From: Owenia fusiformis
Lineage: Eukaryota > Annelida > Polychaeta > Sabellida > Oweniidae
Length of the DNA stretch: 64,000 nt
NCBI GenBank assembly: GCA_903813345.2
Contig: CAIIXF020000009.1
Location: 5,762,030-5,826,029 of the forward strand
Reading direction: 5' to 3'
Part shown: in pieces, positions 51,901 through 63,900 of the stretch
How the letters are laid out: each line of letters starts with the position of its first letter
How positions within the stretch are numbered: the stretch's first letter is position 1
Notes under the pieces: generated by a model
What the model was told of the DNA's origin: nothing
The model's database searches: none
Seen by the model: only the letters and a program-made list of their open reading frames with translations
Made by a program: the position numbers and the translations under genes

Positions 51901-54900
51901 TTCAAGAAAGGATCCAGTTCTGATGTACACCCTAACACTCTCTCTAGTTGGGTGAAACAACTGTTGAACTATGTCTACAAGAATGCCTCAGAAGAAAGCA
52001 AGTTACAAGGGAAGATACGACCACACGAGACAAGAGCCATATCTTCCTCACTAGCTCTACAAGCCAATGCCTCATTAACAGCACTCTTCAAGAGGTGTTC
52101 ATGGGCATCCCACAACACCTTCACAAGTTACTACCTCAGAGATGTGACTGTAATGGAGAAAGGCATGCACAAGCTGGGCCCGGTGGTACTAGCTGGCACT
52201 CTCTGCAACTTTTAGACGTAAGTGTTTCTTCACTCACTCTATATCTGCAGATGGATTCACGTGGGAAGCTTGGCCTCGACTGTTTTGCAGAAGGGTTCAA
52301 CTCAACTAGCTTGTGACCTGGACCCTTGAAGAACTGCAACAGTTACCTCGTTTGGTTTAAACGGCCCTTTCTTGGTTAACCAGTCTCTATTCATAGGAGT
52401 TGGTCATTACCCTTAAATGGCTAAGACTGCTCACTCTGATAGGACATAACAGTCTCCAGTTGGACATGTAACAGCCTCCGTCTTGGATCCAACTAGCAGA
52501 TGGGGGTAATGGTACATGTACTATTCTTTGGGTGACATCTCATTAGGATGGTAATATAGTTCTTTTGTACTTTTAGTAACGAGGTCCCCACCTCCTTAAC
52601 TTTTTATTCAGCATATGTCATGGAATAGGTTGGATTGTATGTAATTGAGAAATTTTACCAGTAAATTTTCTATTAATTACAATACAAACCTATTCCATGA
52701 CCAGAGGCCCACCCAGCCTCCCCGCCTTTGGGAAAATGGAGGTTATTTATTTATTTTGTTAGCGTATTAAATATGAATACATAATGAGTTGGGGATCGAT
52801 ATTGGCCACTTGGGCCAGTCCACTTTTTTATAAAGGGGTGTATTTTAGACTTGCCAATTACTCCAAATAAGGGGAGTAAGCATATGTCATGGAATAGGTT
52901 TGTATTGTAATTAATAGAAAATTTACTGGTAAAATTTCTCAGTTTGCCAAATAATCACGAGTGTCAACCTCAGAGGGATTTGTAATTACAACAAAACAAA
53001 CGTATTAGCAAGATTAATAAAATGACCCATATTTTAATCCTATTAGTATCATGTTGACATTTTGGAGATAAACTCATTATTAACTAGCTAAAAAGGCAGT
53101 GGTCTAAGAATGAAAATCACAAACTGAATCATCAGAATTATTTTTATGAAATAAACTTTCTTATAAGTTTATCAATATATAGAAATATAGGGGTTGAGTT
53201 TTACTGGGGTTGAGTTTTACAGGGTTGAGTTGACTTGGGGTTGAGTTTTACTGGGGTTGACTTGACTTGGGGTTGAGTTTTACTGGGTTGAGTTGACTTG
53301 GGGTTGAGATGACCAGGAAGCATTATATGTTAGTGTAGTGCAAGGGTATGATTTTTTGATTTTCTATGTTATGATTGTGTAAGTGTGAAACCTGAAGGAC
53401 AAGGACAATATCACATGTACTTCTGAAAATTAAACATACATTACCTGAATATAGAATCAAAATGGAATACATTTAATTGTTTTCCATTGTGAAAATGTGG
53501 TATAAAACCCCCCAAATTTACCTTCTTATCTTGCAATTGAAAGATGATGCTCTGAATAACCTAAGCAAATTTTAAATACATCGTCAAACATTTCTCGTTA
53601 GGCTTGTGTAAGTGTATGGTATATCATCAAACATTTTTGTAAGTGATTTGAGCTTAGCTTGTGACCACTACTATTAATACTCCTACTGTGCATTTTATCA
53701 AGCATTTCTTATTTGAACTTACTAAGATTATTCAACAATATCACTTCCGTTTATATGCACACATGTAGCTGTTGTGAATACCCAGAGAATATCATTGATT
53801 TCCCATTTGTTTGAACTTATGAGTCAATGTAACGTACTTGTAAGTTATAACGATCCTAGATAGCAAGTTGCTACTACACCTCAGCTGTGTTGATTTAAGT
53901 CTTGATGGCTCAGTTGGAAGAGCATCAGACGCTGAATTGGAAGGTCCTTGGTTTGATGTCCGCATGCATCGTGGAAAGCCACATCTTCTCCATCTCTGTT
54001 CATCTACATTGTATTGTATATTTATTTACCTCTAATTAATAGAGAGTTACAATAGTTGAAGTACATTAAAGTGTAATATGAATGCAAACAATTATAATTT
54101 AAAACATGTTGAATAAATGAAATAAGAAATCTATAGTTAATAACTTAATAGACACCGCTATAGTAGTGATCAAGACCATCTTCCCCAAGGTCGATAGCTC
54201 AAAACACTAAGAAGAAGTGCACAGTGAGAGATGTTATGAACATCAGAATGCCCAAAAGGGGCACTGATTTTAGCATACTCCCTTTCAAGTCTGGGGGCCA
54301 AGTCTGTATCTGGGATGTTACACTACAGCTCCCTGGAGGCATCTCAGGTCGTTATTTTGGTGTCAGATGTGGGATTCACCCTTGTGTATATCCTGGGTGA
54401 CAATGGGGTCAACGTTAAGTGGGATGTCATAACGACCCTGAATAGCAAGTTGCTACTGCAACTCAGCTGTGTTGACTTAGTATTGATAGTATCAGACTCT
54501 GAACCGAAATTTCCTGGATTCAATTCCCAATGGGGCATTTGATTTAAGACACTCCCTTTTAGGTCTGTGTCTGACTTCGTTACACCACAGCTTCTCGGAG
54601 GAGGCACCCTTGGTCATTACACACTGAGAGATAGTTTTGATTATAAATCGTAACGAAACAAACATCATACCATTTGCCATATTCTTCTGATCGCTCTCAT
54701 GCTGTACCATCATAACTTTGCTTTTCTGAATATTTATGAATAACTAGCCTAATACATATGTAGATTTCACTCATTTGGGGTATTTTTTTATATACATGAT
54801 GTATGATAATTACACATCCGAAAAATGGCAAAAATATGACTGGTGTGAAATAAAAAATTATCTATGATATAAGTAATCCGGATATTGGGCACCTGAGCGC

Positions 54901-57900
54901 ATCTGATTAAGCTGTGTAGTGTGTACCAAAGCACCCTGATGTTTTTAAGAGGCAAATTGTAGTTTGATATCCTTGAAAGGGTAACAGGACATCTCATCCC
55001 AAGACAACTCATCCCAAGACATCTCATCCCAAGACAACTCATCCCAAGAGTACAGAGTTTAGTTTTAAACCAGTTTAGACAACATTATTGTTCAGGCAAA
55101 TTATATCGGGCCCCGTACAAGCTTGAACGAGGCTTGAAAATTACTACTACTATACCGTACTACCTCATACAGGCCCCGATGTAATTTACTTGTGTACCAA
55201 CAGTGGCTGTCACAACCCCTTAATGTCTTAATGTTGGTCAAACTGGGTCAAAGGGATATCAGAGGGTCAATGACCCTTGATATAGAAAAGCCTCCTTTTG
55301 AAATTCAGACATTTGAAAAAGTGAATGGAAATATTTAGAAAGTCAGCGATGATGAGCTCATGTTAGCTCTGCGAGATAAGATATTCTTTCAGGCTGAAAA
55401 GGGAAGATGAAGCTGTCTTTTAAGAGAATATAAAGGGTACATTGGGTTTACATTGCTGATGAACATAATAACACATTTCATTAAATGTTCATCACATTTG
55501 GTCTGAGATGAATACAATTAAAGGCATTGGTAGAGAGTTTGGCATGTTCGAAGCAATCATACAATTGTTTCATTTTCAATTCTAATTTTTCTAAAATATC
55601 TTCATCTCAAATATAAAAATAAAAAGATTGAAGATGCAGAATTGACAAAGGATTTGTATCGATATGTTGAACTTTTTGAACACATGTTTCTCTTAAACCA
55701 GTATTCAAAAAATTCTGAAAATTCTACACGTCATTGTCAATTTAAAGATGCATTATGCCATAGGTTTCTCCCCCAGACAATCAATGATGTCCTATTGTTA
55801 TTGCTCATATAATATCTCACATACCATGGATATATCTTGAGAATAACTTTTGGGTATATTATTGCCCAAATATCGTAAATAATCAACAGAACACCAAACT
55901 CCAGAATTAAACACAATCGATTCCTCGGCTAGCGAGGGGAATCCCCATTGTGTCACACAAGCGCCAACAAGCGCCTTGAACCAGGCAGCCAATCAGGTTT
56001 ATGTTAAACAAATTCAACAACCAATCACATAACAGGAGGATTTTTCCGGTATATTCAAACTATAGATTGAATTAATTTCTTCGAAAATATGTATTTTTCT
56101 TTATAATTTTTTTAATAAACAGATCAGACACTTCATTTCTTTTTGGTATCATATGTTCGGAATGAAATGAAACATCTATCCGAACCTCATTGGAACAAAA
56201 TGACATAAGCACAACATGTTTAGGTCTCTCAATATTGTAATTGTACAGAGGAAATTTTGGTTGATTTAAAAAAGTATTTTGTTAATGAAATAAAAGGTTT
56301 ATCTCAATTCTTATCTATTTTGGGGGGTTTTGTTTTAATTTTTTGAATAGTTTTCGTTAAATCAACCAAAATTTTCTTTGTATGACTATAATAGGAGAGG
56401 TCATAGAAAATGTTGTTTATGCTATTTTGTTCCAACAAAGTTCAGAAAGATATTTTATTTCATTCTCAAGAATTGGTAGAAGGGAACAAAAAACAATTGC
56501 ACCAAAAAAAAAATGTAAACAAAAACAACCATGTTTTCAATAATTGGTTTAAGAGAATAACATTTTTGAATTCAGTTCAATCGATACCAATCCTTTATTT
56601 ATCAGAATTGAATAAGTGATTATTTTACAGGTTGCCTGTTTCTAGCGGCCTGTTACTCTCTTTAAACTTCGAGATGGAATATATTTGAATTACTAAAAAC
56701 CTCATCTATAGGTCTTATGAAACAAAGACATGATTCAATTCCAATATACTTTCAGCTGATTAGAATTAGATTTCACTCAATACAACTAATTATAATTGAT
56801 ATGTAATCCCATAATCATTTGCAAAATACACAAAAGGGTGTAGGGTGAAGATAATGCATGTTTTGATCTTATTTTATTGGATCTGCCAAAAGGTTTTGTT
56901 CTGTGATAGCTAGAAATTAGATAGTCATTATACGATTATGAAATCATATGTTATCGAGTTGGTTGGGCTGATGACATTTGTGCATTCAGATTTTTAATAT
57001 TGTAACACCCACAGGTCCGCAGTGACTGGCATCCAGCTGCATCATGTGTAACAATTGTTACGATTTTTATGTCACCCAACAAGTAGTGACAAATTGTTAT
57101 TGTCTCCAACATTTTTTGGATGGTGCTTGGCGGTTGGCGTTTGTTGTCCATAACAAATGGCAGGTGGTGATTGCATGTTAATTCTTTGTGATATTGTGCC
57201 ATGTTAATATCATGTTTTTGTATGTTTTCAGGTAAAGAATTTCCTTGACAAGAACAAGGATACACTAAGGCAAGATGCCCTGGCCCTACTAACTGACAGC
57301 AATAACCAGGTATATTTCAATGCTCTTATACCATGAGGCCAATGGCTTTGTTTTTCTTGGAGGATCTTAACTTAAAGAGACCATTCTTGTGGTTTTTCTC
57401 CCTGACAGTCATTGATGTTCCATTCTAACTGCTTATATACTATCTTACATACCATATTGATATATTGAGACCAATAAGTGGGGGGGTACTCTTATTGTGT
57501 TTCTACCTGACATTCCATCTTTAAGATTCCCAGAAAACCATTGTATACTTTTTGACAAACAATGACTTGAGACCACATTGTAAGTTATGACGTTTCCAAA
57601 AACAGATCCCAGAATTGTTTTAGAAACCCTCTGAATAGGGTTAGGTGAACAGTTTTGATGCCGATAAGATTATGATAACCCAATGATAGCTGTCATTGCC
57701 TTCTATGGGAATATGAATATGAAATAATTTCCAACTGTTTGTGACTACCCGAGGGCACCTCCAGGGAATGGCTAAATGCCGAGCATCAAATAACAAATAA
57801 CAGAGGAAGTAATGTAGTCTAAAATGCCTGTAGCACAACTCTGTCGTGCAGTGTTTTCTTCATCATATTTGTAAGCACTATGCCATAGCACCATATTGCA

Positions 57901-60900
57901 AAATTAAATCCTGTTATAGCTACTTCTCAAAATGTCAGCTTGATGAAAAAAGTCATACACTGTTTTTTATGCTCCTTCACTTCAAATATTTGTAATCAGA
58001 AATTTATAGAAAACATTTTATTTGATATAAATTAAATATATTGGGGTTATCAGCTCATAGTCTGTAAAACATACATAAGCTCATCATATGGTGTTGACAT
58101 TGCTATATGATGTTAATAACTGTAGCTTGTTACCACCTGGTCTTGTTTTTAACACTTCTACTTTACTTCCTATCGCCCATAGGCCCCAGTTTACCAGGAC
58201 AGAGAATCAAAAAGAATGTTCCCCTAAGTATTGTATTATATTATCTAGATGTCCCCCTCTAGGGAGAGTACCTTTCCATAAGTTTACAATTACAACAGGG
58301 GGGAGATTTCCCAAAGATGACCTGTAGTATTCGGCACGTTCGATGACCAATTTTATAAACACAATGTTCGTTGTTGTTTTATGATTATTCTCTACAAGTT
58401 TGGATCGAGTAACTTCAATAGTATTACCGTAGTTTTGAAATGATGATGTTGAAATGATGTTAATTGAAACAAACGCTATTTCCATGATTTCAAATGTTAC
58501 TTTACGCATGCGCACATCCTGCAATTTGATTGGAGATGATGCGGAGATGATGTAATGGGGAATCCCCGAATACGATAGAATATGAAAGAATTGTGGGAGC
58601 TACTCACTTCTTCTGCAATTACAAAGTGATAAATAATACAATTACAACATATTTACAGTTACAGATTTAAAGATATGTACAATACTAGTGTGTTGACGCA
58701 TGCATTGGATGATGATTAAGGGTTGCATAATACGCTTACAATTTGTGCTATATTCTTGCTTCATTCAGCTCCATTTGCTCAACAATATATCAAACATTAG
58801 ATTTTTTGGGGCATTATGGGTAAATTACATGGTGGCCATTTTGATTTTTTGATAAAAATATATAATGTGTAATTACAATAATCACAATAAATTAATTTTA
58901 ATGTTTTAGATGATATCAACATTATTTCAAGAGATGCGAGATAGCGCACTTCAAAAAACGACAAATAAAACAACTGGACGGTATGTCACACTTAAGCCAA
59001 AGACGCCAACTGTGACGGCGAGTTTCCATGACTCTCTGGAGGCACTTATGCAATCAATGTCAAGGTAGTGTTGGGTTTTGTATTCTTTATTTGTTTTTAT
59101 ATATATTATAATATAAATATAACATAAACATACCAGTGATAAAGACACCCAAGGGGTGTATGATTTATCACAAATTACTCCAAAAAATGAAATACAAATC
59201 ATTGAAGAGAATTTTTGAATCCTTAGATTTTTCAACATTTGTAGCCATATTCAAAAAATGGCAGCCATCGCTGTTATCTAGTATTACTTTCTTGTTCTTT
59301 TACTTGATATGTCCAATCTTGAGAGTATTGGCTGTCTAAGTTTGCTGGCTGTGTCCTTTGGATTATGGCACTGAAAGTGTGACCATTTTCGAGCCACAAT
59401 TGACCATCCATGAGTGATAACACCGAGATAAAATCATGTACGTTTTAATCCAATGTGTCGTGAGTTAGATCACTAGTACAGTATTTACAAGAACGCTATC
59501 ACAACTCGTTGGACAGCGCGACCAATGAAATGAAATCTTCCTTGTGTTGGAATCAGACACATCTGGTTGAAGGAATAGACAATTAGTGAGAACAAATCTA
59601 AAATATAAATTCTCACATTTATTCTTTCATTTTGATAAAGGTTATAGTTTACATTGATAGAATTTATTTTTGAAAAACTGATATTGAATAGTTTTTAAGT
59701 GCAACCATTCTTATTATCCCAACGAACGAAGTTCGGTAGGGATATAGTGAAGCCCTCCGTCCGTCCGTCAGTCCGTCAGTCTGTCAGTCAGTCCGTCCGT
59801 CCGTCCAGAAGATAACTCAAATATTAGTTGACGGATTTTTCGCTAATATTTAGATCTTTCTGAAGTATAGCTTTGTTATACTCAAATGAAAGGCAATTAA
59901 GAGTAGATTGCAAATATTGTATCTTTTTTCTGATTCGAGCCTCGTAAAATTCAAAATGGCCGTCTAATGTACGATTTCGCAATAATTTTTCGATCCCTTC
60001 AAAGTATGGCTATATAATACTCAAATTGAAGGAATTTTGGAGTAGATCACAATTATTGTATTATTTATCAGATTTGTACCTCAGAAAATTCAAAATGGAT
60101 TTTTTCAAGATGGCCGCCGCTTTAAAAATGACGGGACTTTTTCGCAAAAATCATAAATTTTTCATTCTAAACCAAAGTAATTAATATTATTGTTTGAAAT
60201 TTTGGTATTGTATTCGCAACATCTATGTATTTCACATATATTCCATGTTTTTCATCCTGACCCCCAGGGGCCCGTGTATGGGGGGTCAGGAAAACAGAAA
60301 TTTTTAGATCTTTCTGAAGTATAGCTTTATTATACTCAAATGAAAGCCAAGTAAGAGTAGATTGCAAATATTGTATCTTTTTTCTGATTCGAGCCTCGTA
60401 AAATTCAAAATGGCCGTCTAATGTACGATTTCGCAATAACTTTTCGATCCCTTCAACGGATGGCTATATATTACTCAAATTGAAGGAATTTTGGAGTAGA
60501 TCACAATACACTGTATTATTTTTCAGATTTGTACCTCAGAAAATTCAAAATGGCTGCTTTGCAGGAATTCGCAATTCTAAAATCTAAATTTTTCAATTTT
60601 AACCAAAGTAATGAGTATAATTGATTGGAATTCGGTAATTGATATTTTGTTCGTTGGGATTTGCTACTCCGCGGAGTTGCCATTATCTAGTTGAATTGTA
60701 TTTAAGATGCACCCCATTCTTATTTAATCATATTTCAGATGCAACCCATTCTTATTTTATCGTATTTCTATTGCAGCCCATTCTCATTGAATTGTCTTTT
60801 AGATGGAATCCATTCCTATTTCAGATGTGACCCATTTTTATTAAGTTGTATTTTAGATGCAACCCATTCTTATTGAATTGTATTTTAGATGCAACTCATT

Positions 60901-63900
60901 TATATGGAATTGTATTTTAGATGCAATCCATTCTTACTGAATTTTATTTCAGATCCAACCCATTCTTTTTGAATTGTATTTCAGATGCAACCCATTCTTA
61001 TTGAATTATATTTCAGATGCAACCCATTCCTATTAAATTGTATTTCAGATGCAACCCATTCCTATTGAATTTTATTTTAGATGCAACCCATTCTTATTGA
61101 ATTTTATTTTAGATGCAACTCATTTATATTGAATTGTATTTTAGATGCAACTCATTTATATTGAATTGTATTTCAGATGCAGCCTATTCTTATTGAATTG
61201 TATTTCAGATGCAACCCATTCTTATAGAATTTTATTTTAGATGCAACTCATTTATATTGAATTGTATTTTAGATGCAACCCATTCCTATTAAATTGCATT
61301 TCAGATGCAACCCATTCCTATTGAATTTTATTTTAGATGCAACCCATTCTTATTGAATTGTATTTCAGATGCAACCCATTCTTATTGAATTGTATTTTAG
61401 ATGCAACCCTTTCTTATTGAAGCATATTTTAGATGCAACTCATTTATATTGAATTGTATTTTAGATGCAACCCATTCTTATTGAATTGTATTTCAGATGC
61501 AACCCAATCCTATTGAATTGTATTTCAGATGCAACCAATTCCTATTGAATTGTATTTCAGATGCAGCCCATTCTTATTGAATTATATTTCAGATGCAACC
61601 CATTCCTATTAAATTGTATTCAGATGCAACCCATTCCTATTGAATTTTATTTTAGATGCAACCCATTCCTATTGAATTGTATTTCAGATACAACCCATTC
61701 TTATTGAATTGTCTTTTAGATGCGATCAATTCCCATTGAATTTTATTTCAGATGCAACCCATTCCTATTGAATTGTATTTTAGATGCAACCCATTCCTAT
61801 TGAATTGTATTTCAGATACAACCCATTCTTATTGAATTGTCTTTTAGATGCGATCAATTCCCATTGAATTTTATTTCAGATGCAACCCATTCCTATTGAA
61901 TTGTATTTTAGATACAACCCATTCTTATTGAATTGTATTTCAGATGCAACCCATTCCTATTGAATTGTATTTCAGATGTAACCCATTCCTATTGAATTGT
62001 ATTTCAGATGCAACCCATTCATATTGAATTGTATTTCAGATGCAACCCATTCCTATTGAATTATATTTCAGATGCAACCCATTCTTTGTGAGATGTATTA
62101 AACCAAACAACACCAAGGCTCCAATGGTATTTGACGACAAAGTGGTAGTTATGCAGCTGCGGTACTTGGGAATGATCGACACAATCAAAATACGACGACT
62201 CGGCTATCCTGTCAGAATGAGATTCCAAGCCTTTATAGATAGGTGAGTAACTATAGCTTAAAAGGGATATTCCTTGTTTATAGCTTAAAGGGATATTCCT
62301 TGTTTATAGCTTAAAGGGATATTCCTTGTTTATAGCTTAAAGGGATATTCCTTGTTTATAGCTTAAAAGGATATTCCTTGTTTATAGCTTAAAGGGATAT
62401 TCCTTGTTTATAGCTTAAAGGGATATTCCTTGTTTATAGCTTAAAGGGATATTCCTTGTTTATAGCCTAAAGGGATGTTCCTTGTTTATAGCTTAAAGGG
62501 ATATTCCTTGTTTATAGCTTAAAGGGATATTCCTTGTTTATAGCTTAAAGGGATGTTCCTTGTTTATAGCTTAAAGGGATATTCCTTGTTTATAGCTTAA
62601 AGGGATATTCCTTGTTTATAGCTTAAAGGGATATTCCTTGTCTATAGCTTAAAGGGATATTCCTTGTTTATAGGTTAAAGGGATATTCCTTGTTTATAGC
62701 TTAAAAGGATATTCCTTGTTTATAGCTTAAAGGGATATTCCTTGCAAGAGAATATCTTTCTTGATATAGTAGCTATAACCATTTTTAAAGTATCAATATT
62801 TAGCAAAACACAATAAAATATTTCGATAGTCTAAAACTTATCATTTAAAAATGAAAAAAAATCTCGTTAAGAAAATTCCTAAATGCAAGAGATGTCAAAA
62901 CTATAATTCAAATTTTTTATGTTCATTTGATATTGACTAAACCTTTCTTGCTCATTAAGTGCCCGTGATATCTAATGACTGAAAATCATCTTCATAAGGC
63001 TAAGACAAACATTATTTATCACCATTTTATTGGACAAAACTAATTAGGCACATAAAAGGAGACTACAGTAAATGGAGTATCAAGTTTTATTATTAACCTT
63101 GTGCTGAAATATGCCTATTGTGTTGAAACCCCTTATTTGCAAAAACAGAAATGTGTGTTATCTAAGAAACTATATGTACAGGGTGGGGCAAAAAACGTTC
63201 TTTTTTTTTATTTCGATATAACTGTTTTGAAAATTCATGGTTTTCAATAAAATTTTCGCAGAGGATGCATGCAGGAATTATTTTTGCAATTGTTCCCGAA
63301 ATGGGATGATTAAATCTTCAAATTTTTTGAATAAGGATGTAAACAGATACAGATGGAATGCCTCTGTCCCAAATGAATTTGTGATTCAATAATTTTTTCT
63401 ATTTTTATCATTTCTAATGCATTGACATAGACTTTAGGGTCTATTTGAAAAGATACGGATTTCAGGATGATATTCAAAGCAACAATTTAACTGATACTAA
63501 CCATGCCTCAAATTATAGAACCAGACTGACATAGCGTTCAGTCTGTCAGAGAAACACATTTTGTAGGGTGTTCAGTATATTCTGAAATAATTTCAGACAA
63601 AAATGAAATTTTAAGTATCAAAACTAAGATGAAGAAAAACTGATTCAACATCAAGAAAAAATGTGAATTCGGCCTCTGAATCAGTTCTTCTTTCTTTCTC
63701 GATGTTGAAGCAGTCCAACTTCTTTATTGGTCTCTGTACACTATCAATGCTTCAATTTTTATCAGAAATATAGATTGCGATAGTCAGAAACCACTGAAGA
63801 TTTATATTTATCGCTGCATTTCAATCAAAAATATTTAAGAAATATATGCATTGTTGAAAAAGTTTTCACCAAATGAAAGATTTGAACATTTTTGGCCCAC

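Larger units (their letters stand above)
47269..52941 (+). mobile_element. DIRS-type tyrosine-recombinase retrotransposon, structurally complete
   Basis: This 5.67 kb element has the full DIRS plan: inverted terminal repeats, three overlapping frames (Gag-like, RT/RNase H, tyrosine recombinase) and an internal complementary region (ICR) before the right repeat. The ICR is complementary to both extreme ends, which is how DIRS elements template a circular intermediate. Left and right ends share CA, and the ICR shows exactly that dinucleotide at the joint. No target duplication is visible at its own edges, as expected for recombinase-mediated insertion. It lies in the sense direction of the myosin. 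Confidence 0.95.
46784..53321. mobile_element. DNA element with subrepeat-built inverted ends, interrupted by DIRS
   Basis: The left end GGTGACAGGTCATCTCAACC begins a stretch of CTCAACCCCAAGTCA and CTCAACCCCAGTAAAA subrepeats (to about 46935). The right end (53190-53321) is the complement, closing GGGTTGAGATGACC. ATTATATG occurs on both sides (46776-46783 and 53322-53329), an apparent 8-bp target duplication. Without the DIRS insertion it is about 865 bp and non-coding. A partial relative at 54979-55050 starts GGTAACAGGACATCTCATCC with CCCAAGACAACTCATC subrepeats. Confidence 0.75.
44906..57231. other. Intron 11-12 (12.3 kb) with stacked insertions
   Basis: Order: donor-like array (44906-45065), a 1.5 kb insertion (about 45068-46588), array remnant (46600-46783), a DNA element containing a DIRS retrotransposon (46784-53321), array remnant (53330-53640), two copies of a tRNA-like SINE, a partial end of the same DNA-element family (54979-55050), and palindromic MITEs. 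Nothing recognisable is seen in 53640-53850, 54620-54970, 55210-56185 or 56440-57050. Confidence 0.8.

Noticed and set aside
62250-62745. 27-nt array as a copy of exon 14's 3' end
   Set aside because: Only TTTATAG and CCTT are shared and the donor GT is not in the unit.
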